NCBI RefSeq assembly: GCF_014202215.1
Contig: NZ_JACHGB010000002.1
Location: forward strand, 1 to 64,000
Direction: 5' to 3'
Source of the DNA: Quisquiliibacterium transsilvanicum
GTDB lineage: Bacteria > Pseudomonadota > Gammaproteobacteria > Burkholderiales > Burkholderiaceae_E
Length of the DNA: 64,000 nucleotides
The notes under the pieces were generated by a model. It did no database searches. It was not told the origin of the DNA and saw only the letters and a list, made by a program, of their open reading frames with translations. Position 1 is the first letter of the stretch. Every line of letters starts with the position of its first letter. Positions 1 through 7,217 of the stretch are shown here, piece after piece. The position numbers were made by a program, and so were the translations under genes.

Positions 1-45
1 GGCCCGCTCACGGACCTCAGGTGAGAACTTCGGTGACTTCTTCAT
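1..45 (-). CDS. IS3-family transposase OrfA, N-terminal fragment
   Basis: Only 15 codons are inside the window (MKKSPKFSPEVRERA). This start is typical of the small helix-turn-helix OrfA subunit of IS3-family transposases, which binds the element ends and is normally joined to the DDE catalytic OrfB by programmed frameshifting. The ATG at base 45 lies just inside the inverted repeat, as expected. Family assignment rests on this short stretch and the terminal repeat; whether the element is intact cannot be judged here. Confidence 0.6.
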   Translation of the reverse strand, partial: MKKSPKFSPEVRERA

Positions 46-95
46 GACTCCATCCTCTCAAAGGTTGGAGCCTCCTCAAAACCCGGGGCGATTCA
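1..95 (-). mobile_element. left end of an IS3-family insertion sequence (partial)
   Basis: Read on the minus strand, the segment begins at base 95 with TGAATCGCCCCGGG, which resembles terminal inverted repeats of IS3-family elements, followed about 50 bases later by an ATG opening a transposase OrfA. The element runs off the window edge, so the other inverted repeat and the target-site duplication cannot be seen. It lies beside an orphan Sel1-like gene and close to ssrA, suggesting a mobile or island region. Subgroup is uncertain. Confidence 0.7.
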
Positions 96-272
96 GGTAG
101 ACCAATCGGCCTGCCGCCGATAAAATGCGGCGAGGTGCCCACCTTACTTGCACACGAGTAAAAAAAGGCTTCGTCTCACTGTCATTGAAAACCTCTCTTT
201 GAGCCTCGTCGTCGGGGACTTAAACGTGTGCGCCTGACCCGAAATCGGCGTGGCACACAGGAAAGGTTCGTC

Positions 273-1439
273 ATGACAATCAAAGAGCTCGCGTATTCCG
301 CGCAGCAACATCTCCAGGCCAGCACGGGCAGCTCCCTCAAGAGAGCCCACATCTACGAGCTGCTGGCAGCCTCATTCGGCTTCAAGTCCTATGCGGCACT
401 TGGCGTTGATACCGTCTTCACACAGCGACGCTCGGACGACAAGCGAACTGGCTCGCACCGCGACTTCGTCAGACGGCGCTGCATCGAGCTCGGATATCCG
501 CCGGAAGGCGCGGATCTGGTCTCGGTGTCGCTAGGGTCCTTCCTGGCAGAGCGCCAGATTGGCGCAGTGCAGATTTCGGCGTTGATCAGCCAACTGCGAG
601 GGGATTGGTCCAGCCTAGACGACGATCCGGCTGATGACGACCCCGAGCAGTTCGGCGACGAGCAAGACGATCGGCTTGGTGCCCGATGGGCAGATGGTGA
701 CGAGGCTGCTATCGCACCGCTCATGCTCGATGGGTTGGAGGCAGCGGCCAGCAAAGGCAACGCTCTCGCTCACTACGCCCTGGCGCTGATCCATGCCCCC
801 GACGACGATGACGACACCGACCGGGGGGCGGGAAGCTCCTACTGGCACTCCCAGGCACAACAGGGTCGTGTGCTGACAGGCGTGGAAAAGGAGTGGGCAG
901 AGGCCCATGCGGCTCGACTCACTCAAGCGGACAAGTACGCCAGCCATCTTCGCGAGGCTGGTCGACTCGGCAATCAACATGCGCTCCTCGACTTGGCGGA
1001 ACGCTTTGGTGACCCGTCATTCTTCGAGCGGCCGCGTCACGATGTTGGTGCAGATCCATCGGCCATTGCCAAGATTGCCGAGCGACTGGGGCGCGTGGCT
1101 GATGCGAAGCACTGGCTTACCGTGGCTGCCGAGAATGGGGACACGGACGCCATGCTCCGCCTGATCGAGGAGCACGATCAAGGAGATCTGGCTCGGTGCT
1201 GGACTTGGGTGTATCTGTCCAGGCTGGTCGGCACGGACCTGTCCAAGGACGCTTACTACGCGATCAACGAGGACGGCTCGGACTACGACGATGATGTCGG
1301 CGGTCCCGCCTATGCAGCGGGCCGCGACGGCATAGATCTCGCCCCTATCAGCGCCGAGCAAGATGCGGCTGCCAAGCAGGCCGCGCAGGGTCTGTTCGAG
1401 CAGATTCAGCGGGCCGCTGCTGTCGAGCCAAGGCGGTAA
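273..1439 (+). CDS. Sel1-like repeat protein of unknown function
   Basis: A 388-residue soluble protein with no signal peptide or membrane segment. I chose the ATG at 273 (MTIKELAYSAQQHLQ) because GAAAGG lies 6-11 bases upstream; an in-frame start at 228 adds 15 unlike residues. The first 45 residues form a helical module (AHIYELLAASFGFKSYAAL). An acidic stretch follows near residue 115. Sel1-type helical repeats are visible around residues 155-195 (GNALAHYALALIHA) and 287-325 (AAENGDTDAMLRLIEEHD). Sel1 repeats are protein-protein interaction modules. The gene stands alone between an IS end and ssrA, so context gives no partner; it is probably accessory cargo. No biochemical function is claimed. 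Confidence 0.7.
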   Translation: MTIKELAYSAQQHLQASTGSSLKRAHIYELLAASFGFKSYAALGVDTVFTQRRSDDKRTGSHRDFVRRRCIELGYPPEGADLVSVSLGSFLAERQIGAVQISALISQLRGDWSSLDDDPADDDPEQFGDEQDDRLGARWADGDEAAIAPLMLDGLEAAASKGNALAHYALALIHAPDDDDDTDRGAGSSYWHSQAQQGRVLTGVEKEWAEAHAARLTQADKYASHLREAGRLGNQHALLDLAERFGDPSFFERPRHDVGADPSAIAKIAERLGRVADAKHWLTVAAENGDTDAMLRLIEEHDQGDLARCWTWVYLSRLVGTDLSKDAYYAINEDGSDYDDDVGGPAYAAGRDGIDLAPISAEQDAAAKQAAQGLFEQIQRAAAVEPRR

Positions 1440-1718
1440 GGTCGGAACGGACAGCCTCCTGGCCGCGGCAGTTCCCCTCCGGGTAGGCAATGCCGCGATC
1501 CAACCGCTTGAACCGTCCGCGCGTAACCCGTTGATTTGAAAGGGTGCTGAACTGTGCCTTTGCGGACTCCGGGCCATTCGCGGAGAGCGAAGCCCGGGAG
1601 AAGAATGGCCAGGAGAGAGCGAAAAGCGGCCGAGAACGGGCCAGACAGGCAACCGGCGAAGTCCGCAGGTGTCCGCATGAACCCGCGCAAACACGCGGGA
1701 ACTGTCGCCAACAGACGA
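1440..1718. other. intergenic region, no convincing gene
   Basis: About 280 bases between the Sel1-like gene and the ssrA terminator. Short open frames exist (for example from 1544) but have no ribosome binding site and look compositional. I looked for a copy of the ssrA 3' end, which would mark an attachment site, and found none. The sequence TTGATTTGAAAGG at about 1531-1543 is more AT-rich than its surroundings, but I cannot assign it a role. Confidence 0.6.
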
Positions 1719-1749
1719 GAAAAAGCCCCAACTGAGAACAGTTGGGGCT
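1719..1749 (-). terminator. rho-independent terminator of ssrA
   Basis: Bases 1725-1748 form a perfect 10-bp stem (GCCCCAACTG paired with CAGTTGGGGC) with a 4-base loop. On the minus strand this is followed by a run of five T. It begins 8 bases past the CCA end of tmRNA, so it is the ssrA terminator. Confidence 0.9.
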
Positions 1750-1756
1750 TCAATAG

Positions 1757-2121
1757 TGGTGGAGCCGGCGGGAATCGAACCCGCGTCCGCAAGTCCTCTA
1801 CGACCAGTTCTACATGCTTAGTCGATCTATTTGGGTCTCAGTGCGGACTTAGCCGGTCGACAGGCCGGTACGCACCCAGTCACCTATTTTTTAGCTCTCC
1901 GACAAGTGACCCGCCGGAGCACGATCCGATGTGAATGACACTGCTGCTCCCTTGCGGGAACCCGGGCCATCGGCAACCCGGTGCAGTGGCTTAGGCCTTA
2001 AGCGGCCAGAGCGAAACGCTGGTCGTTGGCGTTTAAAGTTTTGCCAATGGATTTACGAGGAAAAGGCGCCTCGGCATGCCCTGTGCCGCTTCGCTACCCA
2101 CGTCGAAACCAGGTCGGCCCC
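1757..2121 (-). ncRNA. ssrA: transfer-messenger RNA (tmRNA)
   Basis: The RNA rescues ribosomes stalled on broken mRNAs and tags the peptide for proteolysis. The 5' end GGGGCCG (from 2121) pairs over 7 bp with CGGCTCC next to the encoded CCA (ends 1757); the 3' end carries a T-arm with GGTTCGATTCC, and the 5' side contains the usual CTGGTTTCGACG. The tag reading frame is on the minus strand at 1998-2030: resume codon GCC, then codons giving ANDQRFALAA and TAA. With the charged alanine the tag is AANDQRFALAA, ending in the ALAA degron recognised by ClpXP. As I recall the family, E. coli has D-E-N-Y and many Burkholderiales D-E-R-F, so Gln in place of Glu is unusual. Length 365 nt is normal. A hairpin terminator follows at once. 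Confidence 0.95.
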
Positions 2122-2186
2122 GGTGTTCGGTTCGTGCTGCAGTGTTGCTGCGCAAGCAGCGCGGTCGACCACCGCGCTGTGAAGCA

Positions 2187-2212
2187 AGTATAGACCCTTC
2201 CCGGAATTTCAA
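2187..2212 (-). promoter_or_regulatory. candidate sigma-70 promoter of ssrA
   Basis: On the minus strand, TATACT (2192-2187) is a good -10 box, about 66 bases upstream of the mature tmRNA 5' end. TTGAAA (2212-2207) is a possible -35 box, but the spacer is only 14 bases, so the -35 call is weak. An imperfect hairpin lies in the leader removed during maturation (about 2159-2179). Confidence 0.4.
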
Positions 2213-2266
2213 GGTCGTGATCCGGAGATCGTCTCTAGAGGAGGTCCTCGAACCGGGCGGCCGCCC

Positions 2267-3397
2267 TCAGGCGGCAGTGAGCTTCGATGCGCCATCCCCG
2301 GCGCCTTCGACCCGGTTGCGGCCCAGGGTCTTGGCGCGGTAGAGCCTGGCGTCGGCCGCAGCGACCAGTTCTTCCGCGGTGCGGCCGTCCTCCGGGAAGC
2401 CGGCGATGCCGATCGACAAGGTGGGGCGCGGCAGGGCGTCGCCCCAGGGTGCCACCTGGCGCTCGAAGGCCGCGCGGTACCACTCCGCGCGTTCGCCCGC
2501 GGTGCGGCTGGACATGGTCGGCAGCGCGATCAGGAATTCTTCGCCGCCCCAGCGGCAGACGATGTCGGATTCGCGGATGTTCTCTCTGAGCAGTCCGCCC
2601 AGCCGCACCAGGCAGGCGTCGCCCGCGGGATGCCCGTGGCTGTCGTTGATCGCCTTGAAGTGGTCGATGTCGATCAGCATCACGCTCAGCGGCTTGCCCT
2701 CCCGCGCCATGCGTGCCAGCTCGCGGCCCATGGCATCGGACAGGTAGCGCCGGTTGTACAGACCGGTCAGCGGGTCGCGCTCGGCCTGGTCCTTCAGCTG
2801 GGCCTGCAGCACCTCGATCTCGTCCAGGCGCTGCCCCAGCGCCTGCTCGCTGGCGCGCACCTCGTCGTGGGCGCGGTGCAGGCGCATTGCGCGCGTGTAG
2901 GAGTCGCGGCCGACCGCCATCACGTACAGGAACAGGGTGGCCATGCTGAGCGCGGTGGTGAGTGCGCCGGTTTCGGTGGCGACCGGCGTGCGCAGCGCCG
3001 CCCAGCCGGCAAGGAGGCCGAGCGAGACGGCGCCTGCCCCTGCGAAGAAGGCCGGCAGGCCGCGGAACACCACCAGGTTCAGGATGACGCCCACGATCAT
3101 GATGAAGCCGATCCAGGCGGGGAAGCCGAGCCCGGCCACCCAGATCCCGAACAGCACTGCTTCGATGAGCATGGTGCGCAGCTCGAACTCGAGCGGTCGC
3201 GGGGCGCGCCGGCCGAGCGCATGGACGACGTGCGGGAAGACCAGGAAGTACAGCGCCAGTGCGGCCCACACGGCAGCGCCGGCGCCGCGGTCGACCAGAT
3301 GGGCGCCCAGCGTGGCGAACAGCAGCAGCCCCGAAAAAGTCCGGTTGCGGTAGTTCATCCGCACGACCCAGTGGGCCTTGTCCGGTGCGGCCATCAT
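2267..3397 (-). CDS. membrane-bound diguanylate cyclase (MASE2-GGDEF)
   Basis: Makes cyclic di-GMP from two GTP at the inner membrane. The 376-residue protein starts at ATG 3397 (AGGAG about 10 bases upstream); an upstream in-frame extension is Arg/Ala/Pro-rich and unlike the family. Residues 10-160 hold several hydrophobic segments beginning HWVVRMNYRNRTFSGLL, matching the MASE2 sensor domain of the AdrA/DgcC group. A helical linker (165-205) leads to a GGDEF domain (206-365): active-site GGEEF at 284-288, and the inhibitory I-site RESD at 275-278, five residues before it, so product feedback is expected. It lies 153 bases downstream of pgaA on the same strand. Since PgaC-PgaD synthases need c-di-GMP, it is a plausible local activator (inference). 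Confidence 0.88.
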   Translation of the reverse strand: MMAAPDKAHWVVRMNYRNRTFSGLLLFATLGAHLVDRGAGAAVWAALALYFLVFPHVVHALGRRAPRPLEFELRTMLIEAVLFGIWVAGLGFPAWIGFIMIVGVILNLVVFRGLPAFFAGAGAVSLGLLAGWAALRTPVATETGALTTALSMATLFLYVMAVGRDSYTRAMRLHRAHDEVRASEQALGQRLDEIEVLQAQLKDQAERDPLTGLYNRRYLSDAMGRELARMAREGKPLSVMLIDIDHFKAINDSHGHPAGDACLVRLGGLLRENIRESDIVCRWGGEEFLIALPTMSSRTAGERAEWYRAAFERQVAPWGDALPRPTLSIGIAGFPEDGRTAEELVAAADARLYRAKTLGRNRVEGAGDGASKLTAA

Positions 3398-3550
3398 CGG
3401 ATGGGCTCCTGACGGGAACTTCGGGCGTCGCGGGGTTCCGGCATCAACACGTGTGTCCGCTGGATGGGCCGCCGCCGGAGCGGCGGAACGGTGCGCGGCG
3501 AGATTAACCGAATCCCGGGCGCGCGTGCAGCCCCGCACGCCGTCGTTGCG

Positions 3551-5455
3551 TCAGAACCACCCGGTAATGCCGATGCCGGCGAAGCGCCGCCAGTAGCCCT
3601 CGCCCCCCGAGCCCACGCCCATGGACCCGCCCGAGCCTCCGGCCCAGGCGCGCAGGCGCAGCGAGCGGGCGAGGTCGTAGCCTGCGGACAGTTCCCACAG
3701 GTTGGGGTTGCCGCTGCTGCGCTTGCCCCAGCCGTCCTTCTCGCGGGCATTGCCCACGCCCAGCCTCAGGCCGAATGCCCACGCGCGCACCTCGTGCTCC
3801 AATGCGAAGTACGCCCTGGCCTCCTGGTAGTCGCGCGGGTTCCAGTAGCCGCGCGCTGCGCGCAGCTCCGAGGCGGGGTCGGAGCTGCGGAAGATCATCG
3901 CTTCCACGCCAAGCACCACCTTCGGGTTCATCCTCAGGGTATGGTCCGCGCCCAGGTTCAGGCGGGTGCGCAGGTTGCCGTCGTCGAACTCCAGCGCGGC
4001 AAGGGTCGCCGACACCGAGGAGCGGGGCTGCCAGCGCCAGCGGGCGCCCAGCGCCGCCACGTCCACCGTCACCCTGTTGGAGATGGCCAGCGGCGTCTCG
4101 ACGACCTCGCGGGCCAGTTCAGCGTCCAGGCGCAGCGTGTCCTTCGGATCCCAGCGCATCCGCGCGGCGCCGGTCACCGGGTGCCAGCTGCCGTAGCGGT
4201 TGGCCTCCAGGCTGATGCTGGGCCAGAGCGGTCCGCGGTCGGCGGCCGAGCCAATGCTGGCAGCGTCCGGGCCGAGCCGGGTGCGAAAGGTGACGCCGAG
4301 CCGTTCGCCGCGCGCGTCGCGGCCGGGCTCTTCCAGGTCGACCAGGCGGGCGCCGACCTCGACGCTGGTCGCCGGGCCGGGGCGCCAGCCGAAGGAGGCG
4401 CTCGTGGCCCGGGTGTCGAGCTCGTCGCGGTCGGTCGCAGCCTCGAAGGCGGCGCTCGCCCAGGGGCGCTGCTCGCGGCCGGTGCGCCAGCCTCGAAGCC
4501 AGCGTGCTTCCTGCTGGGGAAGCCCGTCCAGCGCAGCGTGGGCGAGATCGTCGTAGCCCGCCCAGCGCAGCGCGCGGGCGCGGTCGAAGAGGGCGTCCGG
4601 TGGAGGCGTGCGGCCGGCTGCGCGATCCACTTCGACGGCGTCGCGATAGTCGGCCACGGCGGCGCGGTGCAGGCCCTGGAAGTTGCGGGCTTGCGCGAGC
4701 CCGTAGCGGCTCCAGCGGTCCGAGGGGTCGCTGGCCACCAGCGCCGAGTAGCGCGCGATCGCCTCGTCGTGGCGATCGAGCCAGGCGTGGGTCTGGGCGG
4801 TCTGGCGGGCGATGTCGCGGTCGTTCGGGCGCAGCGCCTGCGCCCGGGCCAGCGCCTCGAGCGCCGCCTCCAGCCGGCCCGCGTTGCGGCGGGCTTCCGC
4901 GAGGCCGCGCCAGGCATCGAAGCCGTCGCCGCCGCCCGCGTAGGCGGAGGGGCGCTCTGCCACCTCCAGGAACAGCGGCTCGGCGGCTGCCGGCTGCCGG
5001 GCCCACAGCGTCTGCCAGGCCAGCGAGAGCAGCACGTCGCCCCTGCGTCCGGGCGCGATCTCGAGCACTTTGCGGTAGCGCTCGGCGGCTTGCGCGTTGC
5101 GGTCAGCGAAGCCGTGCACACGGGCGGATTCGATCAGCAGGTCGGTGTCCGCGGGAGCTGCGGCTTCGAGGGCCTGCCAGCGCGGCAGCGCATCGGCCCA
5201 GTCGCGGCGCTCGGCGGCGGCACGCGCTGCGGCGCGCTGCGCTGCGAACTCGGCGGTCGCGAGTGTGGTCGGCGCAGGTGCGGCCGCCGCGTGTGCGACC
5301 GGTGCGACCTGCGCGACCTGCGCCGTCCGCGCCGTCTGCGCGATCGCCGTACCTCCGATCACAGCCGATCCGAACGCGGCGGCGACCGCCGCCGCCAGCA
5401 CTGCGTCACGCGCCTGCCGCCGCGGCTGCGACCCGCTCATCCTGCCTGCGCTCAT
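3551..5455 (-). CDS. pgaA: PgaA-like outer-membrane polysaccharide export porin
   Basis: A 634-residue secreted protein that should carry poly-beta-1,6-N-acetylglucosamine-type polymer across the outer membrane. The chosen ATG (5455) overlaps the pgaC stop in an ATGA junction; a second ATG at 5440 would give a shorter leader. Residues about 20-45 form a signal peptide ending near TAIAQ. Residues 65-300 are TPR-like helical pairs (for example WADALPRWQALEAAAPADTD). The remainder is a beta-barrel with alternating aromatic residues and a C-terminal Phe (GIGITGWF), the usual outer-membrane assembly signal. GYWNPRDYQEARAYF recalls the conserved PgaA barrel end. E. coli PgaA is about 807 residues, so the TPR region is shorter. 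Assignment rests on architecture plus the neighbouring pgaC and pgaD. Confidence 0.8.
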   Translation of the reverse strand: MSAGRMSGSQPRRQARDAVLAAAVAAAFGSAVIGGTAIAQTARTAQVAQVAPVAHAAAAPAPTTLATAEFAAQRAAARAAAERRDWADALPRWQALEAAAPADTDLLIESARVHGFADRNAQAAERYRKVLEIAPGRRGDVLLSLAWQTLWARQPAAAEPLFLEVAERPSAYAGGGDGFDAWRGLAEARRNAGRLEAALEALARAQALRPNDRDIARQTAQTHAWLDRHDEAIARYSALVASDPSDRWSRYGLAQARNFQGLHRAAVADYRDAVEVDRAAGRTPPPDALFDRARALRWAGYDDLAHAALDGLPQQEARWLRGWRTGREQRPWASAAFEAATDRDELDTRATSASFGWRPGPATSVEVGARLVDLEEPGRDARGERLGVTFRTRLGPDAASIGSAADRGPLWPSISLEANRYGSWHPVTGAARMRWDPKDTLRLDAELAREVVETPLAISNRVTVDVAALGARWRWQPRSSVSATLAALEFDDGNLRTRLNLGADHTLRMNPKVVLGVEAMIFRSSDPASELRAARGYWNPRDYQEARAYFALEHEVRAWAFGLRLGVGNAREKDGWGKRSSGNPNLWELSAGYDLARSLRLRAWAGGSGGSMGVGSGGEGYWRRFAGIGITGWF

Positions 5456-6717
5456 GCGGCGGACCCCGTGCGTTGCGTGTTCCAGCGCACCGGGGTGCGC
5501 GTCGGCTTGCGGAACAGCCAGTGCAGAGACACCACGGTTCCCAACGACAGGAACATCCAATAGACGATCGGATACCAGACGGCATACGGAAGCATGCGCA
5601 CGATCGTGCGGTCGTAGCGCCGGTCGATCAGCGTGCCGACGGCAAGCTGCGCCAGGCACAGCGTGGCGATCGTCATCCCCCAGAGGTTGGGGATGGGCGA
5701 CGCGCCCACCGGCGGCAGCCCTGCGCTCCAGGACACCGTCCAGATCGCGGTGAGCACCACGAAGCACAGCGCCCAGAGGGTGGACAGCGAGGACTCGATG
5801 AACACCGGCCACATGCGCCGGTACTTCCAGTGCGCCATCACGTCGCTGTGCTTGTGCAGCACCTGCAGCAGGCCGCGCGCCCAGCGCAGCCGCTGCGTCC
5901 ACAGGCCGCGATAGCTGGCCGGCACGGTCATCCAGCACACCGCGCGCGGCTCGTAGCGGACGTCGTAGAAGCGCTTCTGCAGCTTCCAGGTGACTTCGAT
6001 GTCCTCGGTCGGCATCTCCGGGCTGAAACCGCCGACGTCGAACAGCGCACTGCGCCGGAAGGCCGCCACCACCCCGGAGACGGTGACGATCCGCCCCCAG
6101 ATGCGCTGCGAGCGGCGCAGCAGGCTGACGATCGACGAGAACTCGATCGACTGCAGCCGCGCGAGGAAGGTGTCGGTGTTGCGCACCCGCGGGTTGCCAG
6201 TGACGGCGGCGACCCGCGCCGACGCGAAGTGCGGCACCATCCGGCGCAGCAGGTCGGGCTGGGGCTCGGCGTCGGCATCCAGGATCAGCACGATCTCGCC
6301 GCGCGCCAGCGGCAGCGCGTCGTTGAGCGCCATCGCCTTGCCTTCGTTGACCACCTTGCGCACCACGCGCAGCCGCGGGTTGCGCCCGAGCCGGGCAAGC
6401 GCGCCCGCGGTGTCGTCGGTGGAGCCGTCGTCGATGACGATGACCTCGAAGTCCGGGTAGTCCATCGCCAGCATCGCCGGCAGCGAGTGCGGGATCACCG
6501 CCTCCTCGTTATGCGCCGGCACCAGCACGGTCACCGAGGGCAGGGGGCCGTCCTGGGGCTCATCCTTCGCGTCGCCGCGCTCCCAGCGCAGCCGGAACAT
6601 CAGCGAAGTGGTGATCCACAGGATGCTGGTGGCGATCGGGTAGCCGGCGAAGAACACCAGCGCCACGTAGTAGACGCTCGAGTGCTGGATTGCGGCGAGC
6701 AGTTCGGTGAGGTTCAT
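5452..6717 (-). CDS. pgaC: poly-beta-1,6-N-acetyl-D-glucosamine synthase PgaC
   Basis: Processive family-2 glycosyltransferase in the inner membrane, polymerising UDP-GlcNAc. The 421 residues show a hydrophobic segment at 15-40, then the GT2 fold: VLVPAHNEE (64-72), VIDDGSTD (94-101), the metal/UDP-binding DAD (147-149), NPRVRNTDTF, the catalytic-base motif TED (237-239) and QRLRW (275-279). Three or four C-terminal membrane segments follow. Motifs and spacing match E. coli PgaC (441 aa) closely, including TVSGVVAAFRRSAL. Start ATG 6717 overlaps the pgaD stop (ATGA). In known systems PgaC and PgaD together bind c-di-GMP as an allosteric activator. Confidence 0.92.
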   Translation of the reverse strand: MNLTELLAAIQHSSVYYVALVFFAGYPIATSILWITTSLMFRLRWERGDAKDEPQDGPLPSVTVLVPAHNEEAVIPHSLPAMLAMDYPDFEVIVIDDGSTDDTAGALARLGRNPRLRVVRKVVNEGKAMALNDALPLARGEIVLILDADAEPQPDLLRRMVPHFASARVAAVTGNPRVRNTDTFLARLQSIEFSSIVSLLRRSQRIWGRIVTVSGVVAAFRRSALFDVGGFSPEMPTEDIEVTWKLQKRFYDVRYEPRAVCWMTVPASYRGLWTQRLRWARGLLQVLHKHSDVMAHWKYRRMWPVFIESSLSTLWALCFVVLTAIWTVSWSAGLPPVGASPIPNLWGMTIATLCLAQLAVGTLIDRRYDRTIVRMLPYAVWYPIVYWMFLSLGTVVSLHWLFRKPTRTPVRWNTQRTGSAA

Positions 6718-7217
6718 GCGGCGCTCCAGTCGGCGGTCTCGGTCGGGCGGCCGTCGGCGCTGCGGTCCGCGGCGTCGTTGTCCGCCTGCGGCTCCGGTTG
6801 AGAGGGCAGCGCAGTGGCGCCGGCCGCGCGATAGACCTTGCGCTCGTCCGCGATGTCGATCACCACCAGGCGGGCCCTCGACAGCGCCACCCAGTCGGCG
6901 CGCACTTCGCGCCCGTTCCAGTCGACTGCGTAGCTTTCGTTGACGTGGGGAACGCCGAGGCGCGCGCCCTTGCGCCGGTGGATTCCCTTGTTGTGCAGGA
7001 TCCAGGCAAGCGTGAAGGCGGGCAGCACCACCAGCGAACCGGCGATCAGCCACCAGAGATTGCGGTTCTCCCAGGGGCGGTCGAGCACCGTGTGCCAGCC
7101 CCAGAAGAAGATTGCCCAGCCGGCCAGCAGCGCGGCGACGTGAAGAAGTCTCTGCGGCCAGTTCCGCAGCGCGCTTGCACGCTGCCGATCCGTGCCGCCG
7201 GCGGGCGGAGCGGTCAT
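6714..7217 (-). CDS. pgaD: PgaD-like c-di-GMP-responsive synthase subunit
   Basis: Small inner-membrane partner of PgaC (167 residues; E. coli PgaD is 137). Two membrane helices are clear at about 24-44 (HVAALLAGWAIFFWGWHT) and 54-74, followed by a cytoplasmic part. Residues 75-78 read HNKG; in E. coli, Asn75 and Lys76 of PgaD are where c-di-GMP-independence mutations were found, and the Asn76-Lys77 pair here falls at nearly the same position (recalled, unaligned). The C-terminal 30 residues are polar and Asp/Ala-rich, longer than usual. Both ends overlap neighbours by ATGA, so translation with the upstream PA14-like protein and downstream pgaC is coupled. Confidence 0.8.
   Translation of the reverse strand: MTAPPAGGTDRQRASALRNWPQRLLHVAALLAGWAIFFWGWHTVLDRPWENRNLWWLIAGSLVVLPAFTLAWILHNKGIHRRKGARLGVPHVNESYAVDWNGREVRADWVALSRARLVVIDIADERKVYRAAGATALPSQPEPQADNDAADRSADGRPTETADWSAA

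Noticed and set aside
1440-1756. Attachment-site duplicate of the ssrA 3' end
   Set aside because: No stretch matching the 3' 20 bases of ssrA was found by eye in the region.
1757-1795. tRNA gene suggested by a T-arm and CCA
   Set aside because: The acceptor stem partner is 330 bases away with the tag ORF between, so this is the tRNA-like domain of tmRNA.
1554-1934. 126-codon frame running into the tmRNA gene
   Set aside because: It crosses the ssrA terminator and 3' end; no ribosome site and no protein-like composition.
3464-6801. Long plus-strand frames opposite pgaA and pgaC
   Set aside because: Arg/Gly/Ala-rich shadow translations overlapping genes with clear motifs on the other strand.
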